From Syngnathus acus (taxonomy: Eukaryota > Chordata > Actinopteri > Syngnathiformes > Syngnathidae), in NCBI RefSeq assembly GCF_901709675.1, contig NC_051095.1, positions 5,455,956 through 5,519,955 of the forward strand: 64,000 nt of DNA, read 5' to 3'. The notes beneath the pieces were generated by a model. It saw only the letters and a list, made by a program, of their open reading frames with translations. It was not told the DNA's origin and did no database searches. This document shows positions 52,601-64,000 of this stretch, in pieces. The stretch's first letter is position 1. Each line of letters opens with the position of its first letter. A program made the translations under genes and the position numbers.

Positions 52601-55600
52601 CTAAAATGTTTATTCCTCATGTCGGACTCTTATTTATAAAAATGACTTCTGTTATTATTTAATGAATCATCTCTAAACTTTTAAGGATTTGCTGACCCGG
52701 GATCGCTGTCTCCTTCGGACTTCCAGCTGTTGCCCAGTTGGATGACGTCCTTGGCGGGTTGCTTGTCGGGTTTCAGGTTGTCGTCAGACGAGTTGTGGTT
52801 GTAGTTGCCGCACATGCCGCACAGCTGACAAACAAAGCAGAGGCAAATTATCTCGCGTCACAATTGCGATATACGGTGCTTCATATATTTATACATAAAA
52901 AGTCAGTTTTAACACTGGAAGGGTGAAAATTTTCAGGCAAAGTTGAATCTTCTGACTTTTTTAAAATTATAATATTGAAGCTATTTTCATCAAAACTGTA
53001 ACTTCATTTATTCACAATTAGAATGTCTTTTCTTCTAAGCGACTTTAAGGATTTTATCGGATTTCCATCTTTTGCAATACGTACCTTATTGAAGTATTGG
53101 CCGGGTACAGTGATCTCCAGGTGATGAACGCCATCAAATTTGACTTGCAGACCAAAGTTGGTGTCTAAGAGAATGTAGGCACCGCTGCTGATCACCTTCG
53201 CCCCGGCCGCGGTCACAGAAGTCGGCGTTCGCACCCGTCGACCGTTAAGCTGCGGGAATGGAACGTGCTTGAAACTTGAACGTTAAAGACGTGTGACGTG
53301 CCGCGCCGCCTTACCAGAACTCTGCGGCCCTTCTGCAGCTCAATCTGGGTGTCGTGAGGCAGGTAAACCTTGACGGAGCGGACGTAGGAGGCCTCCGGTT
53401 GGCCGCGCTCCTCGTTTTTCGCCACGATCCGGAAAGGGGTCACCATGGTGGGGTTACATACCTGATGGGAAGACGGGAGAAAGAAAGCCAACCGTCACAT
53501 TGAGCGCGGCCTCCATTTTGAACAGAGCACAACGGGAGTGGTACCTCGACGAGAGTGTAAGTGCAAGTGCCCATGAAGGTGTGCATGAGGCCGTCAAAGG
53601 TGTAATAGTGAGGGTCTCCAGCCACGTGACACACTCCTTTGTCTGAGCAAAGCAACACAAAGAAATTCTCTTTTTACACACATCAATCAGAATGTCTTTT
53701 CTTATCGTTTTACAAACAGTATTTTAGTCAAAATTAAATTTTTGTTCAGGACTTGTAAGATTACAAGTTTACAACTGCTTTTCCTTTATGGAAATCTACA
53801 ACTTCTTTCACGGAATTTTGCAACATCTCGTGAATGCTCTTTATCTTGCTGAATTAAGAATTTTGGTTAAAAAAAATTTCATTTTTAAGTAAAATTGTGA
53901 CCTTATTCCCCAAATATTAGAAAGTCTTCTCCTAAAATGTGTGACTTATTTCTTGTAAAATTACAATTTTATTTCACACAGACCTTAAAATTACAACTTT
54001 TAAGAAAAAGGAAAAAACAATTGCACATTGTCGCTTATCTCATAAATATGCTTCTTATAGTAATTACAATTTTATTAATGTAATATTACGATTTTAGTTC
54101 GCCAAAGTTAGAACTTTCCTTGAAATACTACAACCTATGATTTTTTTTTCTCTCCTAATACAACTATTTTTCTGCAACTTTATTCTTCTAACATTCCGAT
54201 TTGGGTTTGTGATTTGCCTTCAATTTGATATAATTCCCTTCAATGACATGAAATGGTAACTGGACTTGAGTGATGGCTCACCTGTGGAGTGGCAGTCCAG
54301 CACCCCCTCCAGCACTTTGCACTCTTGGGCAGGGCTGCAGCGCCACGGCTCGCAGGTGACGTTGTGGTTGCCGTGACACTCGCAACGCTCCGAGCAGTCG
54401 GCTTTGGTGAACCACGTCCCGCCGACCGGCCTGTACTTTCCGTTCTCGTCAGTGCAGCCACACTGGCTGAGCGGCACGCATTTGTCGCCGCTCAAAATGA
54501 GGCCGGGGTCACACACGCATCCCTCCACGCATGGCTGGTTGCAGGGGCCCTCCGGGCCTGCCGGATCCTGACAGCTGGGCTGGGCGCAGGCGGACCCGCA
54601 CGGCGTGTAATGACTGCCAGTGGGACATTTGAGAGCTACGTCGGGAGAAGGAATAGAACGTTACTTGCAAAAAGATTTCATATTGGGGCTATTTGCCTAA
54701 AATGAAAACTCTGGTGACTACGTCTCATATTTAAAGTATTTGTTGCAAATGTTTTCTCATAATACTGTGACTTTACTTAATTATCTGACAACTTTGCCAC
54801 TTTTTCTCATAATAGTATATATATATTTTTTTAAATGACTATTTTTTTGTCATAAAATTGTTACTTTGTAAAGTAATGAAGTGCTAACTGGCTTTTTTTC
54901 TCGTGAAACTGTGACTTTATACATGTAACATTTGTTTAGGAATCCGCCACGACTTACGGCAGAAGGTGTTGCTCCTCCATGCGATGGGGACTCCCGCCGC
55001 GGCGCACATGTCGGCGTAGCTCTCCACCGCCTGGCACAGGGCGACGGTCTGGCCGCCCGTGGCGCACATGTCATACACGCAGTTTTCCAAGTAAGGTTCA
55101 GGGGGGACGACCGAGTGACACGGCTTGAAGATACCTGAAGTAGTGAAATTGTGAATTGTCAATTGTGAAAATGAGCAAAATTCTAAACCCCCCAAAAAAA
55201 GTTAGCGACATTACCCTTTGGATCAGCGATCATGCCGCAGCTTGTCGGCTTCTGCGCTTCCTCCTCCACTTTTGGGTCGCAGTCCTCCTGGCCGCCACTG
55301 TTGGTACAACTGGACAACAAGTGGGAAGGACATGCATCATTTTCAATATTACAGCAAAACCCAGGAAATTTACAATTGGCATTTTTTTTTCTTCTGTTTT
55401 TAACCCCACTCCACTCCACCCACACACACACACACGTATACACACAATGTCTAAACTTACTCGGGCCTTGGGTCAGGAACCTGCCAGCTGTCTCCCAGTT
55501 CATTGGTGGTGGAAGCGGGCGTCTTGTCTGGTTTCAAGTTGTCATCTTTGGGGTTTCCATTGAAATTTCCTGTCCCACAATACAAGCTTGCGTTTTACAG

Positions 55601-58600
55601 CAACTTCGGATATTCCCAGAACTGGACTTTTCTCTACTAATATTATGGCACATCACAATTCTATTGCAATGAAAGAAATGGACTTGTAACATTGTTGCAA
55701 AATTGTGACCATTTAATGTTAAACTAGGACATTAGTACTTTTTTTGTAATGCTAACAATTTATTTAATGTATACTTACAACTTTACCAGGAAGATTGAGA
55801 TTATATTTCTCAAGATACTGTGACTTTTCTTGCTCAACTACAACCAGATCTTCTACCTTGATGACTTTTCAACTCAGTTTTTTTTTTCTTGAAACAACTA
55901 ATTCATGTGACATTCCGAATGTTTTCACATAACATTATCTTTTTGTGGTAACTTTGGAAATTAGCATTAGCTTGTTTTTCTGCTACAAATGTTTTAAATG
56001 AAGACCAAATAACTGCACCACCAATATGGTATGAATAAATATTCTTACCACACATTCCGCACAGCTGGCCGTTGTAGGAAGTGGGCACGGTGACGTCAGC
56101 GTGGTGGTTACCATCAAATCTCACCCTCAGGTGGAAAGACGTCTCCAGGACGACAAACTTGCCACTAAAGTAGATATTAACGCCGCCGATCCACGCAACA
56201 GGCGGGACTACCGCCGTCCCGTTTACCTGCAGGCCACATAAACGCTATGACTAACTTGTACAAAAATAGCAAAGCTGCTTCAGTCGAGCAAAAGTGCCAA
56301 AATCATTTTACGTCACACTTCAGTTGGCAATATTAAAAATGACAACGTGCACCTGGACAGTCCTGCCCTTGCCGAGGATGACGGTCACATCGTTCACTTG
56401 GATCACCACAGCCTTGACGTAGGAAATTTTCTTGTTGCTGCCCCTGCGCTCATTCTGGGTGTCCACGCTGAAGTAAGGCAAGCCGGAGGACGAAGCGTTG
56501 CAAGGCTTGGTCAGCGTGTACGAGCAGGCTCCCATGTAATGGTGGGTGCGTTTGTCAAAGGTGGTGTAGTGCGGGTCACCGGATACCGAGCATATGCCAT
56601 TTCCTGTTTTGAGATCAGTCAATTCAGATTCCCACACTGGAGATGTACCCAAAATAGGAATTTGAAACATTGCGTACCCAAAGGACGGCACTTGTACTCT
56701 CCGTCGTGTAGCTGGCAGGTCTCGGTTGCAGCTTGGCAGCTACTGTTGGAGCAGTGGATCATGCCTCCATCTTGGCACGTGCACTTCTGCTTACAGCCCT
56801 CCGAGTACCAGCCATCGCCCACCTCGAACACAAAAACATCCCGAAACGTGCATAATCATGTGACAGCATTGCCAAAATATGTGTGAAGAGTTTATTCTTA
56901 TGAGCATTTTGCTTGTAATTTATGTGTGAGGTTTTCAGTGGTAAGTTTGAGTGCAACATTTTTTTGTAGCGTATCGAGTGTTTCAGTGTGTGTGAGCACC
57001 AACTTACGGGATGGTACGTTCCGGCTGGGTCGAGGCAGCCGCAGTCTTTGAGTGAGACGCACTTGTCGTCGCTGAGGATGAAGCCCGGGTTGCAGGCGCA
57101 GCCCTCCACGCACACGTCGCCGCAGCCGGGGGCTCCCACCATGCCTGCGCACGTCTCCGGACAGGAGCTCACGCACAGCGAGTACGAGCTGTTGGCGGGG
57201 CAGTCCAGGGCTGCGAGGTGCAAATGGCGCAAACACAAATAGTGTCATGAGTACATCAGATGCTTAATGGCAACAAATCACTGGCTGTACATTGCGCCCA
57301 TGCCAAAAACTGCCAGTTGCTAATGTCACTAGCCAGTAATATTTTTCCTCATCTCATTGCGTTAGGATGTGGCTGCATTTTGGATTGTATTTTTGTGTTG
57401 ATTTCTTTTTCTTTTTTTTTTAAGAGATATTTTATTATGTATGCTTATTCCCAAAAATATTTTTCTATTTTACAGTGATTTTATTTTACCATACTATATT
57501 GTAAATTTGGAATCTTAGAAGACATTTAAGATATTAGTACTACCATTACTTTTAACATATAGTTTAATTTATTTGTATTAATGCTGATATAAATATTTAT
57601 TTACATATTTCGTATTTTTAAATCACATCATTTTTTATTTATTTACAAAATTTTAAGGGTACACACACACACACACTCTCCAACAAACATTTATAGCTGT
57701 ATTTAGATATATTTTTAATTGTTTTTTTTTTTTAATTTGTTGTATGTCTTGCAAGTTTTACACAGCATTACATATAAATAGGAAAGTAATTCCCCCACTG
57801 TATCACATACGAATTTTACAGCTTGAAACTGTTATTTTTTGTATGCCATTACTACTAATATTACATATTTCATATGCATTTGATACCCTTATTTTTATTT
57901 TTTTTTGCTGTTCAAACACAATTACAATATGTGTTTCAAGAAGTTCTGATATTTTTTCCAGCGTGTTTTAAGGCTGGGAAGTGTCTTCATTATCAGCCCA
58001 TGTGTATTAAATATTAATTGTCAATTGCTTGATGACGACTTACGACAGAAGTGGGGACTCCTCCACTGGTGGACTTTGGCTCCGGCACTGTGACAGGCCT
58101 CCGTGTAGGCCTGGAGCTGGTCACACAGTTCCTGCTGCTGCCCGTTGAACCGGCACATGTCGTACACACAGCTCAGGAAGAAGGGGGTGGGATTCACCAC
58201 ATTGACACACTCCCTGAATGATGTGGGGGAAGCACAGATAAGGCCCAAAATCCAAAACGCGATGCAACGGGTGTGACTGTTTTACTGTAGACCAGAGTCC
58301 AGCATGTGCAACAATAATGCTAATCTGATTTGAGAGATATGACGATAGGACATGTACTAATCTTTATAGGTGGATGATGATAACCAAGGTTGCGCTTTGA
58401 ATTACAGAACACACCCAAAGAAGTAAAAAAAAAAAAAGAAGAAGTCATCCTGACAAATAAACTCAAAATGAATGTATAAAATAAATGACCACCATCAACA
58501 ACGACAAAGACAACTCTGGCAACTCACCGGAAGGGCCCCGCTCTATCGTTGAGTTTTCCACATTTTTCCGGTTTGACCACCTCGGCCTCGAGTTTGGGAT

Positions 58601-61600
58601 CGCATTCTGGGTCAGGCTTGGTGCCTGGGGAACACCTGAATAACCAAATCAATACAGTAGGAAATACATCAGCATATAGCGAATGAATTAATGGAATCAA
58701 TCAATCAAATAAACAAACAAACAAACAAACAAACAAACAAACAAACAAACAAACAAACAAACGTCACTATGTCATGACAAGATGTAATGATAAGCAAATG
58801 CAGTCTAAAAAAAAAATTTAATATAAAACAATACAGGAAAAAATATAAAGGATAATAAACTAACAATTAGAAGAAAAAAACAACACTTGAAAATAGCTAT
58901 AATGTTGAGAATGAGTTCATAATTTTATACAGTCCTAATAACTCCTGAAAATAGGACTAAAAATATTGAATGAGTTGTCCAAGAATGAAGTTGTAATGCT
59001 ACAAGAAAAATGTAATAACGCAAAATAATGTCATCACGTTGCAGTAATTTCTTGTTCATGTCAATTAGGAACTCTTATTATTGATCATCGTATTTCCTAA
59101 TGCTCAAACTTACGAGTCGTCTTCATCTTCTTCCGTCTGCCAGCTGTTACAGAAGTCATTGACGTTAGCGACGAGGACGCCATCTGGTTTGGTGAAGTCG
59201 TTGTTCGGGTTCCCGTCTAAGTCGCCGCACAGGCCGCACATCTGGTCTTGATAGGAGCTGGTGACAAAAGCAGGATTAAGATTTATAGACATTGTCGCAC
59301 GCAGATGGCCAAGTGCGGAAATGACTTTGAATAATAATCAAAATGACATCAGAGGACTAGCAAAACAAAAGGTCATTGAAAACTCATTAGGGTTTTTATG
59401 GGGGAGTGGGGGGTAAAAATCCCACTGACCAACCTGGGTACTGAGATCTGGGCAAAATGGTTTCCATCCCAGCGTACTTGGAGGCCAAAGGACGTCTGCA
59501 CCGTGACATACTGACCGGCACGACTGACGGTCACAGTGGGAGTCGGGGAGTGAGGTAGCGCCACACGTAGTCCGTTCACCTGTGAGGATGCAGCGAGGAA
59601 CAGAGCAAAACGTTGCTACTACGCTCTGCTCAATCACAATATTGCCATTTGCTACGGTATATTCTTTTACAAGTACTTTTTAAAAAATACTACAGCAGCG
59701 CAAGTGTATGTGTTCATCAAAAGCAGGACAGCAGTTTTATTCCTAACATGCTAAACCACTGACAAATTACGTAATTTGAAACATTAAGCTTAAACTGAAA
59801 TATAAAAGCTTGAATATTAAAAGATGTAAATGCTGAAGGCTGCTAATATAATTGTTGAGTGGTCAAGGAGATGAGGGATTTGTGGGATTAAAGCAGGAAG
59901 ATGAAGAAGACAATGACTGAGATGCAAGAAAACTAAACCGGGATTAGCGATGCAGTCAGCGTTAAGAATAAAAAGGTCGGTCACGAGAGAAAAAGCAACG
60001 TGTCGGATTTGGGTGTATTGGACTCCGGGCTGCCGTACTGACCAGGGTCCTCTTGGCTTTCATCAATGTCACAGTGATTCCATCCACTGTGATGTAGAGT
60101 TTTCGCAGGTAGGACACTCCCGGTAGCCCTCTCTCTTCGTTCTTCCCTTCCACTGAGAACCAAGGCCCTGCACCAAACAAATAAATCACTGCATTACCGT
60201 AATTTTCGGACTATAAGTCGCGGTTTTTTTCATCGTTTGGGTGGGGGGGCGACTAATACTCAGGAGCGACTTATATACATATATATGTTTTTTTTCACTT
60301 TTTTGGGCATTTTATGGCTGGTCCGACTTATACTCCGGTGCGATTTATAGTCCGAAAATTACGGTACTTTGCATTACTTGAAGACATTTAAAAAAAAATT
60401 AACAAAAACATTGATACCAAAGTAAAAAATATTCATAGTGTATATATGTGGGTCATTTATGATGTGTAAATAATTAAAATTGTTGTTCTTTGTTGTCTGA
60501 AGCTAAATTTGTCTGCATCGCATTTTTTCTTACTTCATGAAAAGTATTGATTTTGGAGTTGCGATAATTCCACCCAACAGCGACAATACTGTCCTTACCG
60601 GTGTTATTTCTGCAGGTTCTGGCCAGCGTGTAGGTACAGGTGCCCATGAAACTGTAAAACCTTTTGTCAAATGTGTTGTAGTGTGGATCTCCAGAGATGA
60701 TGCAGTCCTGTGAGCCTGCAGGGGTGGGGGTCTTGTTTCGTTACATAACAAAAGCTAACGTTTCGAGGGGTAGTGTCTAAGGTTACGCACCTGTCGGATA
60801 GCAACCCAGCTCCCCCTCCAGGAGTTTACACTCATGCATTGGGGGGCACTGAGACCGCTTACAGGTGACCGAGGGTGCGTCACATCGACACTTCAAATTA
60901 CAGTTCTCAGCATAAAACTCCTCTCCAGGCTGACAGAAACACACCAATTAGGTTTTTGGGGTGTATTTATTATCACGGTACTTTAAAAGGTTGCTTTTTC
61001 AGAACGCAGTACCTGATAATATTGGCCGTTGGTGTGTTTGCAGCCACACGAAGAGTTGCTGACACATTTGCCAGCACTCAGGATGTAACCAGGATTACAC
61101 ACACAGGACTCAGTGCACGGTCCGCTGCAAGATGGCGGTTTGCCTGAACACGTCTCCTGACAGGGGTCCGCGCATGGCTCGTAGTGGCTGTTGGCGGGGC
61201 AGCTCACCGCTAATAAAACGGGAAAAGAGTTTCAAAAGAGGTTTTTTTTTATATATATCACAGTCGCAACTTGTAAGATCTACTCCTACACAAACTAAAC
61301 GGATCTCTTCGTTGTCTGCCGTTAGGGTGACGAAGAATTTTATGGCATAGTTCAGTGTTTTGTCGAACTTTTATTAAGCCGTGCCTCATACTTTATCACC
61401 TCAACAAAAATGTGACAAAAAATACAAATAGTTCGGTTGTGCGAAAACTCACGACAGAAGGTTTTGTTCCTCCAGGATCCAATGTCAACTCCGCGATCTT
61501 GGCACTCATTAGCATACGATTCGATGGCTTCGCACAAAACAGGCTTGGCACCATCCAGTGCGCAAAGGTCGAAGACGCAATCCTGGAAGTAATTCTGAAC

Positions 61601-64000
61601 ACAAAAAAAGCATATTTGAAACTCCCCACCATAATCCAGACACATTTCACTATATCTCAGTTGGGGAGACTTACATTGGGGTTGACCTTGGGATGGCACA
61701 CAGCAAAAGGACCGTTCTTGTCCAGTAGCAAACCACAATATGCAGAACTCTCGTAGAGGTTCTCCTCTTCTTCGTCACATCCCGGATCAGTGATGCTGGG
61801 CTTCTTACACCTTTTGAAACAAGAGCAACGTTTCAACTTGGGCTGGGGAATCAACCAAAATAGTCAACACTTTTTGGTGCTTTTTCTGTGCTTCACCCTT
61901 CTCAATTTACACGGATATTTAGAGACCAAACTGCTAGTGCATAATGCTATACAGTGACCCCTCGCTACTTCGCGTTTCGCGGCTACACTACATCGCAGAT
62001 TTTTTTTCCAAATTAAAAAAAACATTTAAAAGTCAAAATAAAACTTCTAAATTGTCCGTTTTCGCGTGTTAGCATGATCGCGAATTAGCATATTTCCGCT
62101 AACTCGTTAGCCTGCCCAGTACTTCTTGTTGGTGACCGTACTTCGCGGATTTCACTTATCGCGGGTGGTTTTTTGAACCAATTATCCGCGAGGGATTACT
62201 GTATTCACTAATAGACTTTTCGAACAGTCTATTAGCACCCTCTTTTGGTGGAAAGTTGACACAGTTGTCAAAGAGTTTTTCCACAGTGTACAAGCCGCCA
62301 CAGTAATACATGTATTTGACATAGGCTGTGTTCAAATTAACCACTTACGGCGCGATTCGACCGTGCGCGGTGCCAAGGTCACATTAAGTCCGTCCAAATT
62401 CATCGCGGTTTATTCAATATTTTCTTGCATTTTATTTTATTTTTGAAGATATTTACTAATGAGAATACAGTAATCCCTCGTTTATCGCGGATAATTGGTT
62501 CTAAAAACCACCCGCGATAAGTGAAATCCGCAAAGTACGTTCACCAACAAGAAGTACTGGGCAGGCTAACGAGTTAGCGGAAAGATGCTAATTCGCGATC
62601 GTGCTAACACGCGAAAACGGACTTCCAAAGGAATGTAAACGAACATTTGGAGTAATACTACATTGTCCTAAAGGTTAGACACGTTTCCTCAATTTAGAAG
62701 TTTTATTCTGACTTTTAAAAAAAAAAATAATTTCGAGAAAAAATCTGCGATGTAGTGAAACCGCAATAAACGAAACGCGAAGTAGCAAGGGATCACTGTA
62801 GTATTAAGATGCATTAACTGGAAAACTTGATTACTTGACACAGCCTATCACTGTCAAATAATTAACCCCCCCCCCCACAGCATGTGTGCAGGTGAGTGAC
62901 GATTATTTGAGTAATCGATAGAAAAATCAATTCTGAAAAGTTTCTGACAGCCCTGGTTCAAGCCCCTCCAAGTCAGATGATTGTGAGGTGAAACTTCTGT
63001 TTTCAGTACTCACTTTGGATCAGTGTTCCAGCTGTGTCCAAACTCATTGATATTGCTGGTCAATGAGCCATTCGGCTGGCGGAAATCATCTTTGGAGTCT
63101 CCATTGTAATCCCCACATAGTCCACAGAGTACATTCTTGTAGCTGTGGGTGGCACGTTACAAGAGTAATCCATTCTTGACTTCAAAAGAAACGATCCAAA
63201 ATTATCCATTGTGTCCAGTTTTTACTCACTCTTGAATCACTTTGATGTCCATAAAGTGGTTTCCGTCATAGCGCACAACCACACCAAAATCCATGGACAC
63301 AGTGTAGTGCCTTCCAGATTTGAACACGGACACACCCGCAGCCGGAGTCACAGGCAGGTTCACTTTAGACCCATTCACCTGAATGGAGAAAAGTAGATTA
63401 TAGAAATAAGTGAGCAAGCTGAAATAATTTATTCCTTTGAAAGATCAAAACATCCCGATTGTGAGTACTGTTCACTTACAAGCACCGAGCCACCTTTAAG
63501 GATCGAGACCTTGACCTTGTGTACGTCTACATGTACGGCTTTCACGTAAGAGATGGAGGGATTGTTATAGCGGTTCTCGTTATCAGCGTAGACTTCAAAG
63601 TTTGGAAAAGGTGTTGCGCTGCAGACGCCCGACATCAAGTAGCTGCAGTTGCCCATGAAACTGTACTTGCGCTTGTCAAAGGTCGTGTAGTGTGGATCAC
63701 TCGTTGCAATGCACGTAGACGCTCCTACACAGAATCACCAGCAGTTTTAAAGACAATCATGGTGACAATCATTTGACCATTTCTGGGAGGGTTACCTCTA
63801 GGGTAGCATCCTGGGACACCGTTAACCTCTCGACACTCTTCAGTGGGAGAACAAGAGCTATCCTCACATTGAAAAGTGTAGTTCCCTGCACAGCGACAAA
63901 GCTTGGAGCAGCCATCCGCATACATAATATGTCCAGGCTAAAAAGACACAAAACCGATTTCCTTAGTAAAGGATGCCATCTCTTTCTTATAAATTTGCTC
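46653..64000 (-). CDS. zan: Zonadhesin-like multi-VWD membrane protein, 3' part
   Basis: Large cysteine-rich surface protein; mammalian zonadhesin is a sperm ligand for the egg coat. Modules (VWD / C8 / TIL+E exons): tail of an earlier module 63796-63937; M1 63480-63724, 63230-63378, 63014-63142 / 61675-61810, 61453-61594 / 61013-61209, 60791-60929; M2 60599-60715, 60043-60167, 59434-59579, 59114-59257 / 58528-58635, 58044-58213 / 57008-57210, 56678-56822; M3 56353-56603, 56049-56226, 55461-55569 / 55215-55309, 54958-55134 / 54282-54635; M4 53545-53642, 53315-53461, 53085-53249, 52697-52824 / 52213-52484 / 51881-52089, 51210-51354; M5 50816-51066, 50291-50420, 50003-50207 / 49755-49916, 49509-49639 / 48948-49150, 48456-48591. 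Then EGF 47979-48116, helix [20 protein letters not shown] (47601-47697), and small tail exons 47193-47237, 47003-47047 and 46653-46665, which are tentative. Signatures: [36 protein letters not shown]-like is the alternative, but EGF plus helix fits zonadhesin. Confidence 0.85.
47283..47345. repeat. Short interspersed repeat remnant
   Basis: The phrase GGGCTTGTCCCATTAGGGGT followed by CGCCACAG is typical of teleost retroposon tails in my memory. Only about 60 bases are recognisable. Confidence 0.35.
47542..47578. repeat. (CA)n microsatellite in a zan intron
   Basis: Imperfect ACACAC/AAACACAC repeat directly beside the acceptor-distal side of the transmembrane exon. Confidence 0.9.
58708..58762. 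repeat. (AAAC)13 microsatellite in a zan intron
   Basis: Uninterrupted AAAC tetranucleotide repeat of about 54 bases in the intron between VWD and C8 of module 2. Confidence 0.95.
60194..60366. mobile_element. MITE with TACCGTAATTTTCGGACTATAA ends (shortened)
   Basis: 173-bp element in the module-2 VWD intron. The left end TACCGTAATTTTCGGACTAT and the right end ATAGTCCGAAAATTACGGTA are exact reverse complements. The subterminal AAGTCGC and GCGACTTATA blocks repeat inside, so it can fold into a near-complete hairpin. TA ends suggest a Tc1/mariner-type TA target (inference). Confidence 0.8.
61951..62202 (+). mobile_element. MITE copy 1 (ACAGTGACCCCTCG end)
   Basis: 252-bp element flanked by TA. 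The ends ACAGTGACCCCTCG and CGAGGGATTACTGT are imperfect inverted repeats. Internal blocks (TCGCGTTTCGCGG, GTTAGCATGATCGCGAATTAGC, CTCGTTAGCCTGCCCAGTAC) match copy 2 at 62467-62799 in reverse. Confidence 0.8.
62467..62799 (-). mobile_element. MITE copy 2, inverted relative to copy 1
   Basis: 333-bp copy of the same family, opposite orientation, flanked by TA. It carries about 80 extra bases (around 62620-62700) that copy 1 lacks, so copy 1 is an internal-deletion form. Both lie in the intron between 61810 and 63014 of the zonadhesin-like gene. Confidence 0.8.

Overview
The window is teleost genomic DNA. It has short GT-AG introns, AT-rich intergenic sequence, many microsatellites, small inverted-repeat elements, and vertebrate genes. 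Eleven protein-coding genes can be assigned to known families. Most exon joins were checked by reading frame across GT/AG sites. Every name rests on remembered family sequence, not on a database search.

Layout: (1) 0.3-17 kb, plus strand: the 3' part of senp3 (SUMO protease), eif4a1 (DEAD-box helicase, with a U10/SNORD10-like C/D snoRNA and an H/ACA snoRNA in two introns) and sox19 (SoxB1 factor, fish counterpart of SOX15). (2) 18-26 kb: two tandem mpdu1 copies on the minus strand, identical in exon lengths except the last. A strongly coding-like 120-codon frame overlaps the tail of the first copy, and a weak set of plus-strand exons lies upstream. (3) 26-29.7 kb: a repeat island with ~0.45-kb inverted arms, each carrying an 83-nt tRNA-like sequence, around a 235-236-bp tandem array whose units each contain a long hairpin. 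(4) 30-36 kb, plus strand: an intronless lto1, mblac1 and a TM4SF (L6) tetraspan gene. (5) 38.9-45.6 kb, plus strand: gal3st4 and trappc14. (6) 46.6-64 kb, minus strand: the 3' part of a zonadhesin-like gene with five complete VWD-C8-TIL modules, an EGF module, a transmembrane helix and a short tail. It runs off the right edge.

The order joins what is human 17p13 (SENP3-EIF4A1-MPDU1-SOX15, with TM4SF5 also on 17p) to human 7q22 (MBLAC1-TRAPPC14-GAL3ST4-ZAN). The genes do not form one pathway. They cover SUMO and ribosome biogenesis, translation, early neural transcription, dolichol-linked sugar use, Fe-S/ABCE1 maturation, histone-mRNA or metabolite hydrolysis, glycan sulfation, trafficking and cilia, and a mucin-like surface protein.

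I found no CRISPR array, phage, integrated virus or bacterial-type system. The parts most worth checking are the mpdu1 tail overlap, the inverted tRNA-like arms with the hairpin array, the 18-bp E-box palindrome at mpdu1b, the intronic snoRNAs, and the uneven intron pattern and lost cysteine in the zonadhesin modules.
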